64,000 nt of DNA, taken from Symbioplanes lichenis (GTDB lineage Bacteria > Actinomycetota > Actinomycetes > Mycobacteriales > Micromonosporaceae). The stretch covers positions 124,001 to 188,000 of the forward strand of contig NZ_JAUZQD010000010.1 of the NCBI RefSeq assembly GCF_030709675.1. The letters are read 5' to 3'. Below are positions 17,184-25,076 of the stretch, one piece after another; the stretch's first letter is position 1; each line of letters starts with the position of its first letter. The position numbers were made by a program, and so were the translations under genes. The notes under the pieces are model-generated. The model worked only from the letters and a program-made list of their open reading frames with translations, was not told where the DNA came from and did no database searches.

Positions 17184-17197
17184 GGCGCTCTCCCTCT

Positions 17198-17250
17198 TTC
17201 CCGGACCTTGAAATCTTTCCCGGACCTGGAAATTTCCTGGACCTTGAAAC
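17198..17250 (-). promoter_or_regulatory. Three direct repeats upstream of RamR-like regulator
   Basis: Copies of TTCCCGGACCTTGAAAT occur at 17198-17214, 17217-17233 (one change) and 17234-17250 (two changes), spaced 19 and 17 bases apart. They lie just upstream of the TTG start of the second regulator. Direct repeats of this kind are typical binding arrays for NarL-type regulators, so autoregulation or cross-control by RamR is plausible. Confidence 0.6.
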
Positions 17251-17464
17251 GAACGTAACAAGTTCATTTCGTGATCGCATTCCGGAGAGAATTTGCGCGA
17301 TTGGGCCAGGATGCTCGTTGACGGGCTCGAGCGGCCCTCGCGGGGTTCTTCTCGACGGCGCGCGGAGTTCTCCCTGAGGGGCGCGGTGGCTCGCGTGGAG
17401 TTTCCCTCGATCGGCGCGGGGAATGCGCTGATGAGCGGTTTGATGGACGTGGGTGACTTGTTTG

Positions 17465-18013
17465 ATGGGCGGGGTTGATTCCTTGACGGGTGCAGCTGAC
17501 GACGGACCGACGCCGAATGCCTCGGCCGTCCCGCAGACCCTGCGCCGGCAGCTGGAGAGCGAGCTGGCCACCGCCCGTCGCCTCGCCGCCACCGACCCGG
17601 AAATCGCCCGTGCGCGTGTCCACGACGCCGAGGTGGCCCTGAGCGGGGTGGCCTCGGGTGAGGCGGCCTCGGGTGAGGCGGCCGTGGGTGAGGCGGCCGT
17701 GGGTGAGGCGGCCGTGGGTGAGGCGGCCTTGGGTGAGGCGGCCTTGGGTGGGGTGGCCGCCGACCGCGAGGCGCGACTGGCCGCGACGATGCGCGCCTTG
17801 CTGCGGCACCGCCGGCCCGAAGCCACCATCTGCCCCAGCGACGCGGCCCGGGTCGTCGGCGGCGACGGGTGGCGCGGCCTGATGGACACAGCCCGCGAGG
17901 TGGCCGCCGAACTGGCCCGCGAAGGCACCCTCACCGTCCGCCAGCGTGGCGCCGTCGTCGACATCGCCACCGCGGTCGGCCCGGTCCGCCTTGCCCGCGG
18001 GCCCCGCTGGTAA
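17465..18013 (+). CDS. DUF3253 domain protein with pentapeptide-repeat linker
   Basis: The C-terminal ~70 residues (LLRHRRPEATICPSDAARVV...GWRGLMDTAREVAAEL...VRQRGAVVD) match DUF3253, a small winged-helix-like domain in which TICPSE/D and the RGxVVD strand are conserved. Its function is unknown. The N-terminal ~65 residues form a charged helix (LRRQLESELATARRLAATD). Between them lies a run of GEAAV/GEAAL pentapeptides from a 15-base tandem repeat. ATG 17465 is chosen; GTG 17453 and TTG 17483 are also in frame and none has a strong binding site. Confidence 0.7.
   Translation: MGGVDSLTGAADDGPTPNASAVPQTLRRQLESELATARRLAATDPEIARARVHDAEVALSGVASGEAASGEAAVGEAAVGEAAVGEAALGEAALGGVAADREARLAATMRALLRHRRPEATICPSDAARVVGGDGWRGLMDTAREVAAELAREGTLTVRQRGAVVDIATAVGPVRLARGPRW
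17651..17755 (+). repeat. 15-base tandem repeat, seven copies
   Basis: Seven in-frame copies of GCCNNGGGTGAGGCG lie inside the DUF3253 gene, varying mainly at two positions (TC, GT or TT). They encode GEAAS/V/L pentapeptides. The reverse strand is also open as a repetitive arginine/leucine-rich frame, which I take to be a by-product. Confidence 0.85.
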
Positions 18014-18044
18014 GAGCGCGGCCCGCGAGCCGGCGCACGACGAC

Positions 18045-18180
18045 CGGCGGGTCAGTGCGCGGCGAGGGGCGGGTCAGCGCACCGCGCCCATGTACGTCAC
18101 GGCAGGCTCCTGGTAGCGCCCGGCGGGTCTGCGCACCTAACCCGGCGGGTCAGTGCACTTCGACCGGCGGGTCAGCGCAC
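18045..18180. repeat. Five-copy 16-base repeat with 22-base period
   Basis: CGGCGGGTCAGTGCAC or close variants start at 18045, 18067, 18121, 18143 and 18165. The period is 22 bases within each group, with a 54-base gap between the second and third copies. The last copy covers the stop codon of the LPXTG protein gene; every copy but one contains the same TGA context on the minus strand. The array fills most of the gap between two convergent genes. Confidence 0.8.
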
Positions 18181-19251
18181 GAAGGTCGTCCGGCGGCGGC
18201 GCAGGGCCACGAGCGTTCCCGCGCCGGCGAGGACGAAGCCCAGCCCGATGCCCGCGACGACCGTCGTGTTCTGGCCGGTGACCGGCAGACCCTCGTCGCC
18301 GCCGCCGGAGCCGCCCTCGTCATCCGGCTGACCTGCGCCCGGCTCGCCGTCACCCGGGTCTCCGTCGCCCGGATCCCCTGCACCCGGGTCTCCTGCGCCC
18401 GGCTCGCCGCCTCCGGGCTCGCCGCCTCCGGGCTCGCCGGCGCCCGGTGAGCCGGCGGTCACGGTAACGGTGTTGCCCTTCGGGAAGGTTCCGGCCGTCA
18501 CCCACTGCAGATTCCGCAGCTGGACGGTCACCTTGTAGGTGCCCGGCTTCGCGTACTTGTGCGGCCCCGGCTGGCCGAAGTGCGACCACTCCTGAGTCGT
18601 CCCGTCGCCCCAGTCGACGGTGCGGAAGATGAAGACCGGCGCGGCGTCGTCGCCGATGATCTCATCCTCGGTCAGCGTCACCCCTTCGTTCACGCGAACG
18701 CGGGTGGGCTTCAGGCTGTACTTGCCGGAGAGCACCTCCGGCGGCACCGAGTCGACGATCGTGATCGTGTCGCCGTTCGGGAACGTGCCGGAAACGGTTT
18801 CAGTGCCACTCACCAGCTGCACGCTCATGCGGTAGGTGCCCGCCTTGTCGTACACGTGCTCGTAGTAGCCGCCCTTGGTCTTCTCCTCGATCGGCGACCC
18901 GTCGCCCCAGTCGATGCGCCGCGTGACGGCGGCGTCCTCCGGAGTCAGCGCGTACTCGTGCAGAAGGATCGTCTGCCCGGCCAGCTCCTCGTCGTAGCTG
19001 AAACCGTAGCTACCGGCGAGCACCGCAGCGGACGAAGCCGACGCGGAAGCCGCGGCCGACGGCCCCGCCGAAGGATCAACCGGCGCCGACGGCCCCGCCG
19101 AAGGATCAACCGATACCGACGGCCCCGCCAAGGAAACGGCCGGCGCCCCCGCTGAAGGGCCGGCCGATGCCGCACCGCCGAAGGATCCGGACATTCCGGC
19201 AGCCATGACAACGACAAGGGCGGGCCGGACGGCTTTGAACACAATGGACAT
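18172..19251 (-). CDS. Cell-wall-anchored PKD-domain surface protein (LPXTG)
   Basis: The 359-residue protein has a Sec signal (MSIVFKAVRPALVVVMAAGMSG), an Ala/Ser/Pro-rich stretch with DPSAGPSAPV repeats, and two beta-sandwich PKD-type domains, each with WGDG and an HxYxxxGTYxxxVQL strand (~110-160 and ~195-245). A G/E/P/D-rich stalk made of GEPGGGEPG repeats follows. The C-terminal sorting signal is LPVTG, a hydrophobic helix and RRRRTTFVR, so sortase should fix it to peptidoglycan. It may be a surface adhesin or structural protein. The ATG at 19251 is preceded by GGGGGA. The gene contains one copy of the dispersed palindrome at 18790. Confidence 0.88.
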   Translation of the reverse strand: MSIVFKAVRPALVVVMAAGMSGSFGGAASAGPSAGAPAVSLAGPSVSVDPSAGPSAPVDPSAGPSAAASASASSAAVLAGSYGFSYDEELAGQTILLHEYALTPEDAAVTRRIDWGDGSPIEEKTKGGYYEHVYDKAGTYRMSVQLVSGTETVSGTFPNGDTITIVDSVPPEVLSGKYSLKPTRVRVNEGVTLTEDEIIGDDAAPVFIFRTVDWGDGTTQEWSHFGQPGPHKYAKPGTYKVTVQLRNLQWVTAGTFPKGNTVTVTAGSPGAGEPGGGEPGGGEPGAGDPGAGDPGDGDPGDGEPGAGQPDDEGGSGGGDEGLPVTGQNTTVVAGIGLGFVLAGAGTLVALRRRRTTFVR

Positions 19252-19456
19252 TCGGAATTCCCCCGCGAGAAGACGACCAGCGGAGGCTATGAATCACCGT
19301 CGCCCGTGTCCACCCGCCCACGAGGCCTTCACCATCCCGCCCGTCGCGTGTCACCCGAAGTTGGCCGTCAGTTGTCAGAGCCGCCGTTCGCAGCGCGGGA
19401 CCGGCCGGGCGCCGGCACGATCGTTACGCTCGCCGCCCGTCATCCGGCGCTCGCCG

Positions 19457-20209
19457 TCAACCCCTAAGACCATCGTCGGTGGCGCGGGCGAGCAGGGCGA
19501 AGGAGTTCGGCAGCCGGCCCTGGAACGCGGTGGAATCGATTCCACCCATGCGCCAGAACGGCTCCGGGTACTCCTCGAGGTGCCGGATCTCCAGACCCGC
19601 GCGAACCACCGCGGTGACTGTGCGACCCAGCGTCCATTGCCACATGACGGCGCCGTGGGCGGGGAAGCTGTCGTCGTCGCAGACGAAGGAACGGCCGAAA
19701 TAGCTGCGGTCGGGCCGGATCCGCACCCGGTCGGGCTCCCGGGTCCACAGTTCGGTCGCCGGATGACTCTCGTACACGAACAGATGGCCGCCCGGTCGCA
19801 CGAGGCGGGCCATCTCCCGGGCCCAGGCGTCGATGTCGGGCATCCAGATCAGCGCGCCCTTGCCGGTGTAGACGAGATCGGCGCAGCTGTCGGCCAAGGG
19901 AACGCCGGGAACCGTACCCAGGAGATAGCAGCAGGCGGCACCGGCCGCGACGGCGCGGCGCCGGGTCTCCCGAACGGTGACCGCGCTGTAGTCGATGCCG
20001 ATCACCGTGCGAGCGCCCGCACGCGCCAGGGCGATGTCGTCCTGCCCGTTGCCGCTCTGCGGGTGAACCACCATGGGTCGCGTCGCCAGAATGTCGCGCA
20101 ACAGATCGTGTTCGGCGGCGAGGAGTGCCGGCTCTCCCGTCGGAGCGACATAGGAATGCTGATAAGCGTTGTCCCAGGCGGTGCGATTGGCTCGGGTCAC
20201 CTCGTCCAT
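19457..20209 (-). CDS. SAM-dependent class I methyltransferase
   Basis: A 250-residue protein with a methyltransferase fold: motif I is modified (VVHPQSGNGQDDIALARAGARTVIGIDYS), with the acidic D of GIDYS placed to bind the ribose of SAM, then DLVYTGKGALIW and LVRPGGHLFVYESHP as the later strands. Similar proteins are annotated simply as class I methyltransferases, and the acceptor is unknown. The ATG at 20209 is the first start and lies at the expected distance from motif I, though no clear binding site precedes it. It is divergent from the VOC gene over a 23-base gap. A GGAATCGATTCC palindrome lies inside it at 19532. Confidence 0.82.
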   Translation of the reverse strand: MDEVTRANRTAWDNAYQHSYVAPTGEPALLAAEHDLLRDILATRPMVVHPQSGNGQDDIALARAGARTVIGIDYSAVTVRETRRRAVAAGAACCYLLGTVPGVPLADSCADLVYTGKGALIWMPDIDAWAREMARLVRPGGHLFVYESHPATELWTREPDRVRIRPDRSYFGRSFVCDDDSFPAHGAVMWQWTLGRTVTAVVRAGLEIRHLEEYPEPFWRMGGIDSTAFQGRLPNSFALLARATDDGLRG

Positions 20210-20232
20210 GCGGGAGACACTAAGCTGCGTCC

Positions 20233-20616
20233 ATGGCGTCGGTCAGGCAGATTCAGGTCAGTTTCGACTGCGCGGAGCCGCCGCGGGTCGCCCGCTTCTG
20301 GTGCGAGGTGCTGGGCTACATCCCGGCAGCCGACGCCGACGAGGAATGGGCCGCCTGCCACGATCCGACCGGCGCCGGCCCGCGCTTGTTCTTCCAGCGA
20401 GTGCCCGAGGGCAAGACCGTCAAGAACAGGGTGCACCTCGACGTCCGGGTCGGCACCGGCCTCAAGGGCGCCGAGCGCCTGGCCGCGCTGGAGGCCGAGG
20501 GCACCCGGCTGGAGGCCCTCGGCGCGTCCCGCGTGCGACTCCTGCCCGCCGATGAGGAGAACGAGTCCTGCCTGGTCATGCGGGACGTCGAGGGCAACGA
20601 GTTCTGCCTCGACTGA
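20233..20616 (+). CDS. VOC (glyoxalase/dioxygenase-like) family protein
   Basis: The 127-residue single-domain protein begins VRQIQVSFDCAEPPRVARFWCEVLGY and ends MRDVEGNEFCLD, the beta-alpha-beta-beta-beta pattern of the vicinal oxygen chelate superfamily. The typical metal or ligand residues are partly present (HLDVRV, EFC). Such small actinomycete proteins are often of unknown substrate and may act as resistance or detoxification enzymes. It is divergent from the methyltransferase gene. Confidence 0.85.
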   Translation: MASVRQIQVSFDCAEPPRVARFWCEVLGYIPAADADEEWAACHDPTGAGPRLFFQRVPEGKTVKNRVHLDVRVGTGLKGAERLAALEAEGTRLEALGASRVRLLPADEENESCLVMRDVEGNEFCLD

Positions 20617-20755
20617 GCGGCCCGCTATCCGGCTCCAGCCGGCCCGCGACCTGTTTCGGACAGCGCGAAACCTTTCCCGGCCGGCGCATCAGCCGTTCCG
20701 GTCAGCTCGCCTTCCGCTCCGGGTCGAGCGGCTCATGCTGTAAAGGTCGAGCGGA

Positions 20756-20919
20756 TCAGCCGATGCGCTGGGAGAGCTCGAACATGTTCCCCACGGATCG
20801 CGGAAGAAGGCCAGCCGGGCGCTGATGTCCTCGATCTCGAAGGGCTCGTTGACGACGTCGACGCCCCGGCGGCGCAGTTCGTCGAGGATCTTGTCCACGA
20901 TTCCCGTCCACGTCAACAC
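20756..20919 (-). pseudogene. Remnant of a VOC-family gene, truncated and frameshifted
   Basis: Reading the minus strand from 20919 gives KILDELRRRGVDVV, EPFEIEDISARLAFFRDPWG, the C-terminal third of a VOC protein. The family ending NMFELSQRIG and a stop codon (TGA complementary to 20756-20758) follow only after a one-base shift in the C-run near 20789-20792. The N-terminal half of the gene is missing. The remnant abuts the regulator fragment on the opposite strand. Confidence 0.75.
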
Positions 20920-21061
20920 CTTGCGCTACCGCCTGCGCCGCTTCGCAGAATTGACCGGCCGCTCCCTCGACGCCACCGACACCCTCATCGAAGCAAGCTT
21001 CGCGCTGACGGCGTCAACCGGAACGATGAAACCGGTTCCCGCACCGGACGCCCGACCCTGA
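20906..21061 (+). pseudogene. C-terminal fragment of a PucR-type regulator
   Basis: The plus strand encodes VHVNTLRYRLRRFAELTGRS and then LDATDTLIEASFAL, the helix-turn-helix ending characteristic of PucR/CdaR regulators (usually VHxNTLRYRLRR...TGRDL). There is no start and no upstream part of the gene. The reading frame runs on into the 3' end of the nitroreductase gene. It is best seen as a relic of a deletion or recombination that also cut the adjacent VOC gene. Confidence 0.75.
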
Positions 21062-21953
21062 AAACGGCCAGCGGCGTAGCCCCCACCCGCTCGGCGAGCC
21101 GGGCGGCGGTCGCCGGGCAGTCGAGCAACTGGCTCAGCGGATGCACGGCCAGCCCGTGCCGGGCCAGCGTCAGCCAGACACGCAACAGTCGGCGCCCGTC
21201 CTGCCGCAGGTCGCGCTCGCGATCGATCCCGCGCCCCATTTCGCTGTTGCTTCCGCGGGCGGTGAGCACCCACACGCTGCCGTCGTAGCGCAGCAGACCC
21301 CGGCCGGACGCCGCCAGCAGAGCGGGGCCACCGAGCCGCGACATCATCGGGTACGCCCGGAGCGCCATGCCCAGCACCCGCGCCTCGAAGCGGTTCAGCT
21401 CGAGCGCGCGGTCGGTCAGCCCATCCTGGTGATACCGCGGGTCGGCCGGGTCGAGCCGCAACCATTCGCGCAGCTCACGAGCGGACGCCGGCGTTCCGAA
21501 CAGCCACCGGTCGGCCACCTCGAGATCCGCGGCCAGGGCCCGGCTGGGCAGATGCACGAGCCCCGCGTCCAGCCCGGGCACGCTCTCCGGCAGAACCACC
21601 CCCGGCGTGTACGCACCCCGCGCCACTCGCCGCGCGGCAACCTCCGCCGCTGTGAACGTCGTGGCGTAGCGAGCCGGCGCCGCAACGAGCCGGATGCGGT
21701 GCGGGTCGCCGAGATCGCAGGCGACGGACAATCCCACATCTGCGGCGACAATCAAGCACGCCTCAGTGAACGCGCCCAGACCCAGCGCCAGATCCCGGCC
21801 GGTCGGGTCCGATCCCGGCAGCGCCCGAGCCGGATCCGTGCCGATGACGACCTCGTCGGCGCGGTAGTCGAGCGTCCACGGCTGCGTGTTGTGCGCGCTG
21901 GGCGCCCGCCGGAAATCGGTTTCACGCGCGCGCAGCACGTCAACCCAACTCAT
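20985..21953 (-). CDS. Nitroreductase-family FMN oxidoreductase
   Basis: A 322-residue protein with APSAHNTQPWTL near the N-terminus, the FMN-phosphate-binding signature of nitroreductase-like enzymes (SxHNxQPW), and a double-length fold like the Acg-type subgroup. It probably reduces or oxidises a small substrate using FMN. It is the last of four genes joined by 4-base overlaps (the ATG at 21953 overlaps the stop of the acyltransferase-like gene), so a role in the same pathway is likely. Its 3' end overlaps a PucR relic. The last residues (SSFRLTPSARSLLR) may include sequence gained at that junction. Palindromes lie at 21028 and 21912. Confidence 0.78.
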   Translation of the reverse strand: MSWVDVLRARETDFRRAPSAHNTQPWTLDYRADEVVIGTDPARALPGSDPTGRDLALGLGAFTEACLIVAADVGLSVACDLGDPHRIRLVAAPARYATTFTAAEVAARRVARGAYTPGVVLPESVPGLDAGLVHLPSRALAADLEVADRWLFGTPASARELREWLRLDPADPRYHQDGLTDRALELNRFEARVLGMALRAYPMMSRLGGPALLAASGRGLLRYDGSVWVLTARGSNSEMGRGIDRERDLRQDGRRLLRVWLTLARHGLAVHPLSQLLDCPATAARLAERVGATPLAVFRVGRPVREPVSSFRLTPSARSLLR

Positions 21954-23017
21954 GCCGCACCTCTCTCGTAGAAGGTGTAGCCGTGCAAGGGCCGCCCTCC
22001 GGCGCGCCGGTAGGACGCGGCCGATGCCCCGTTGTCCCGCTCCACGAAGGTGCTGCGCAGGAACCGGTACCCACTCGTTTCCAGATGACGGTGCACGTTC
22101 CGGGCGAGCAAAGTGGCGTACCCCCGGCCTTGCTCCTCCGGCACCGTGCCCTTGACGACGAGCACCGCGTCCCGCCGATGCCGCGCCCGGGTGACGAGCA
22201 GCCGCAGCTGCGACACGAGCCCGAGCCGGCCGCCCGTCCGCATGAAGAACTCAGAAACGTCGGGAACCGCTATCACGAACGCCACCGGGCGGCCCGCCTT
22301 CTCAAGCCACAGCAACAGACCCTCGTCCAGCAGGTACGCCAGCCCGTCGGTCTGCTCCGCCAGTTGCCCGGCCGAGATGTCCGTGTAGTAGCCGAGCTGC
22401 GCGAAACTGGCGTTGAGCATCTCTCGCAGGATCGGCAGCTGCGCCCGGAATCCGCGCCGGCTGCCGTGCCGGATCACCAGCCCTTCGGCGGCCATTCGTG
22501 CATCGTCGAAGTGGAAATCGCTCGCCGAGCCCGGCACATCGACGATCCACGTGTCGCCCTCGAAGCGCCGCGTGAAGCCGTGCCGTTCGTAGAAAGCCGG
22601 GTAGTACGCCGGATTCCAGGCCGAGTCGACGAAACCGCGGTGCTCGAAGCCCGAGGTGATGACCCCGCCGGTCTGGTTCGGCAGCAAGGCGACCGGGCCG
22701 AAGAGGGCGCGCCCGTCCGCCGCGGCGAGCACCGGCTGGAGCAGTGCGGCGAACACCTCGTCGTCCTCGATGAACTCGGCGTGCCCGAAGAGCTGGCGCG
22801 GCCCGGCCTTGGCGTCGAAGGCGGCGTCCCGATGGGTGCTGATGCGCCCGACAGTCCGGCCCCGGGCGTCGCGGACGAGGAAGAGCCGGGCGGCCCGGCG
22901 CTGGCGGGCGACGACCGGGGCGGGCATCGGCACGTACCGGTCGCGCGGGTGCAGCCGCAGCGGCAGGTCGAGGAAGTCCCGGAAGTCCGCGCTGGAACGG
23001 ACGGGAATCGCTTTCAC
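21950..23017 (-). CDS. Acyltransferase-like protein (GNAT fold)
   Basis: The 355-residue protein has two regions resembling N-acetyltransferase folds. The first contains DRYVPMPAPVVARQRRAARLFLVRDARGR and PLALLPNQTGG-type strands. The second ends with a GNAT-like VVKGTVPEEQGRGYATLLARNVHRHL, in which EEQGRGYA is the acyl-CoA pyrophosphate loop, then NGASAASYRRAGG and the tail GYTFYERG. It could transfer an acyl group from CoA to an amine or protein. I place the start at GTG 23017, which overlaps the upstream stop as GTGA; the open frame continues upstream but only inside the preceding gene. A GGAATCGCTTTC palindrome lies at its start (23004). Confidence 0.75.
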   Translation of the reverse strand: MKAIPVRSSADFRDFLDLPLRLHPRDRYVPMPAPVVARQRRAARLFLVRDARGRTVGRISTHRDAAFDAKAGPRQLFGHAEFIEDDEVFAALLQPVLAAADGRALFGPVALLPNQTGGVITSGFEHRGFVDSAWNPAYYPAFYERHGFTRRFEGDTWIVDVPGSASDFHFDDARMAAEGLVIRHGSRRGFRAQLPILREMLNASFAQLGYYTDISAGQLAEQTDGLAYLLDEGLLLWLEKAGRPVAFVIAVPDVSEFFMRTGGRLGLVSQLRLLVTRARHRRDAVLVVKGTVPEEQGRGYATLLARNVHRHLETSGYRFLRSTFVERDNGASAASYRRAGGRPLHGYTFYERGAA

Positions 23018-23460
23018 GACCGGTGCACCGCCGGTCCGGAGCTCTCCGTGGACAGCGGGGTCCACGCCGGGATGTGCGACATGCTGCCGTCCTCGGCGCG
23101 CCAGATGCCGTTGCTGTAGCCGTGCGGCTCGGCGGTGAAGAGGCGGATGAAGCCGGCCGTCGCGTTGCGGGCGTCGTCGTCGGTGAGCCAGCACATCAGG
23201 TCGCGGTGGTGCTTGCTGCGGGCGAACTTGAGCATCGCGTCCCGGTCGCTGAAGAAGGCGATCGTGCCGAGGGTGAACGGGAACCGGTAGTAGACGGTGT
23301 GCCAGCGGTAGCCCGGCATGCGTTTCATCCGCCGGATCATGGGACCCCACGTGCGGATCGTCCGGAGCATGGCGCGCGGCCCGGTGTAACGGGTGGCCCC
23401 GATGAACATGGCGCCCGCCTGCCCCTGCGGCGGAGCGGCGGAGAAGTCGGTCGTCCTCAT
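23014..23460 (-). CDS. DUF4188/monooxygenase-like small protein
   Basis: A 148-residue protein: MFIGATRYTGPRAMLRTIRT, then PGYRWHTVYYRFPFTLGTI, FFSDRDAMLKFARSKHHRDLM and an aromatic C-terminal half (GYSNGIWRAEDGSMSHIP). The pattern looks like a ferredoxin-like alpha/beta fold of the DUF4188 or antibiotic-biosynthesis-monooxygenase type, in which a conserved His (SKHHRDLM) sits on the helix after the fluctuating loop. The family name is tentative. It is the second gene of the operon, and both ends overlap neighbours by four bases, so it is very likely a partner of the adenylate-forming enzyme and nitroreductase. Confidence 0.6.
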   Translation of the reverse strand: MRTTDFSAAPPQGQAGAMFIGATRYTGPRAMLRTIRTWGPMIRRMKRMPGYRWHTVYYRFPFTLGTIAFFSDRDAMLKFARSKHHRDLMCWLTDDDARNATAGFIRLFTAEPHGYSNGIWRAEDGSMSHIPAWTPLSTESSGPAVHRS

Positions 23461-24995
23461 GCGCTGATCCCCCGTACGAGATAGGTGTTCTTGATCTTCG
23501 AAGAGGCCCCGGCGAAGGGGCCGGTGCCGTGCCCGTGCACCTCGACCCGCAGGTCCGCGGCGTCCTCCTCCAGCGACTGGGCGAAGTCGCGGCTCGCCGT
23601 CGCCAGGTGGCGCAGCACCCCGTCGCGGCAGAGAGCGGCCAGCTCATCCCCGTCGACGACAGCGTCCGGCAGCAGCTGCAGGTGCACGATCGGCCGGCTC
23701 TCCAGGTCGGCCTGCTCACGCAGCTCGAGGCAGAAACCTTCGAGCAGATGGGCGTACGGGTTGCCGGCGTAGAGCCCGTACTCGACGTCCTGCGGGTAGA
23801 TGTTCGCGCCCATGTACGAGACGGTGCTGTCCTTGCGCCCGAACAGAAACAGCAGCGGCAACCGCATCCCGTCCACGGCGAGCGCCGCCTCCGCCTCGGC
23901 CCGGGCCCCGGGATCGGTGATGGCGGCGAGCACCTCGGGCAGCGTCGCCAGCCGGCCCTCGTCGCCGATGTTGTAGCGCACCCGCGGGTTGACGACGGCC
24001 ATCGAGTTGATCGTGCACAGGACCTCGCCGGCCGCCGTGGTCTCCAGGTACGTCTCGAGCGGGTTGTACTGGAACACCATCGGCAACCGGTCCTCACCCT
24101 CACCCAGCAGGGCAGCGCGCAGGCCCTCGTCCGTACGCAACCGGCGGCGCAGCCACACACTGAAATCGGTTTCACCTGCCATGCCGATGGTCAGATCGCT
24201 GGCCCCGTAACCCGATCGCACCTTGGCGAACCGCTCCTCGAGATAGTCGCGCAGCGCCTCGGTCATCGCCTCGCCGCCGACGAGCCCGGAGATCTGGAAC
24301 CGGTCCCAGGGGAAGTCAGCGGCGTCCAGCGCGTCGCGCAGCCGCTTCAGGAACGGCGGGTAAGCGGCGATCACGTACTCGAAGCCGGGGCCGAAGTAGC
24401 GCAACGTGTCGATGATCTTCGCCAGATCGGGGCCGGTGTTCTTCACCATGGCGATCCGGGCCATCGCGATGCCGGTGTTCGTGCCGGTCGCCCAGGCGCC
24501 CATCGAATAGGCGTTGATGACGAACCGCCTCCGGCCCGGGAAGATCATCGTGGCGTAGGCGGCCAGATTCTTGTGCACCGACCGCAGCTCGCGCCGGCTG
24601 CGCACCCAGTTGTACGGCTGCCCGGACGACCCGGACGACTCGTCGACCACGCTGCCGGCGATGCTCAGCTCGCCGTGGCGGCACCGCTCGTGCTCCGGGT
24701 ACGCCTTGACGTACGACTCCTTGTCCGTGGGCGGGTAGCTGCTCAACCGGAACCACTGGAACCGCCACCCGTGGCGTTCCAGGAAGTCGCGGTAGGCCGG
24801 CACGTCCAATGCCGCGAACTGACAGGTCATCCACGCGTTGAACCGGGCGAAGCGCCCGAGACCCGGCCGGTAGTGCCGGGCCGTGAACCGCCACACCGCC
24901 GGATGCACCCGATGGAGGGCGTAGAGCCCGCTCACCGCGTGACTGCCGAGCCGCAGCGTCCACTGCCGTACGAAGCTTCCGATCACGCGCTTCAC
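23457..24995 (-). CDS. PaaK-like adenylate-forming enzyme
   Basis: This ~512-residue enzyme belongs to the phenylacetate-CoA ligase-like branch of the ANL superfamily. It has the P-loop-like motif SSGSSGQPYNW (~115-125), then GGEAMTEALRDYLEERF with SGYGASDLTIGMAGE, and YNIGDEGRLATLP, in which the Asp binds the ribose of AMP. It should activate an acid as acyl-AMP and perhaps pass it to CoA or an amine. It heads a four-gene unit with no intergenic space. The start is uncertain: GTG 24995 is proposed (MKRVIGSFVRQW), GTG 25022 and 24986 are alternatives, and none has a clear binding site. Confidence 0.8.
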   Translation of the reverse strand: MKRVIGSFVRQWTLRLGSHAVSGLYALHRVHPAVWRFTARHYRPGLGRFARFNAWMTCQFAALDVPAYRDFLERHGWRFQWFRLSSYPPTDKESYVKAYPEHERCRHGELSIAGSVVDESSGSSGQPYNWVRSRRELRSVHKNLAAYATMIFPGRRRFVINAYSMGAWATGTNTGIAMARIAMVKNTGPDLAKIIDTLRYFGPGFEYVIAAYPPFLKRLRDALDAADFPWDRFQISGLVGGEAMTEALRDYLEERFAKVRSGYGASDLTIGMAGETDFSVWLRRRLRTDEGLRAALLGEGEDRLPMVFQYNPLETYLETTAAGEVLCTINSMAVVNPRVRYNIGDEGRLATLPEVLAAITDPGARAEAEAALAVDGMRLPLLFLFGRKDSTVSYMGANIYPQDVEYGLYAGNPYAHLLEGFCLELREQADLESRPIVHLQLLPDAVVDGDELAALCRDGVLRHLATASRDFAQSLEEDAADLRVEVHGHGTGPFAGASSKIKNTYLVRGISA

Positions 24996-25076
24996 GCTAG
25001 GAAAGTCTCTGGTCAGGCACACCCGCGCGGGTACTCAGACGGGCCTGAGTACCCCGCGTGCTCTACCCTCGGTCAC

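Noticed and set aside
17264..17809. Minus-strand frame with THGRL repeats
   Set aside because: It is the reverse reading of the 15-base tandem repeat in the DUF3253 gene, which has the recognisable domain.
18045..18180. CRISPR-like array, because repeats are regularly spaced
   Set aside because: Units are 16 bases with 6-base gaps, far too short for spacers, and no cas genes are near.
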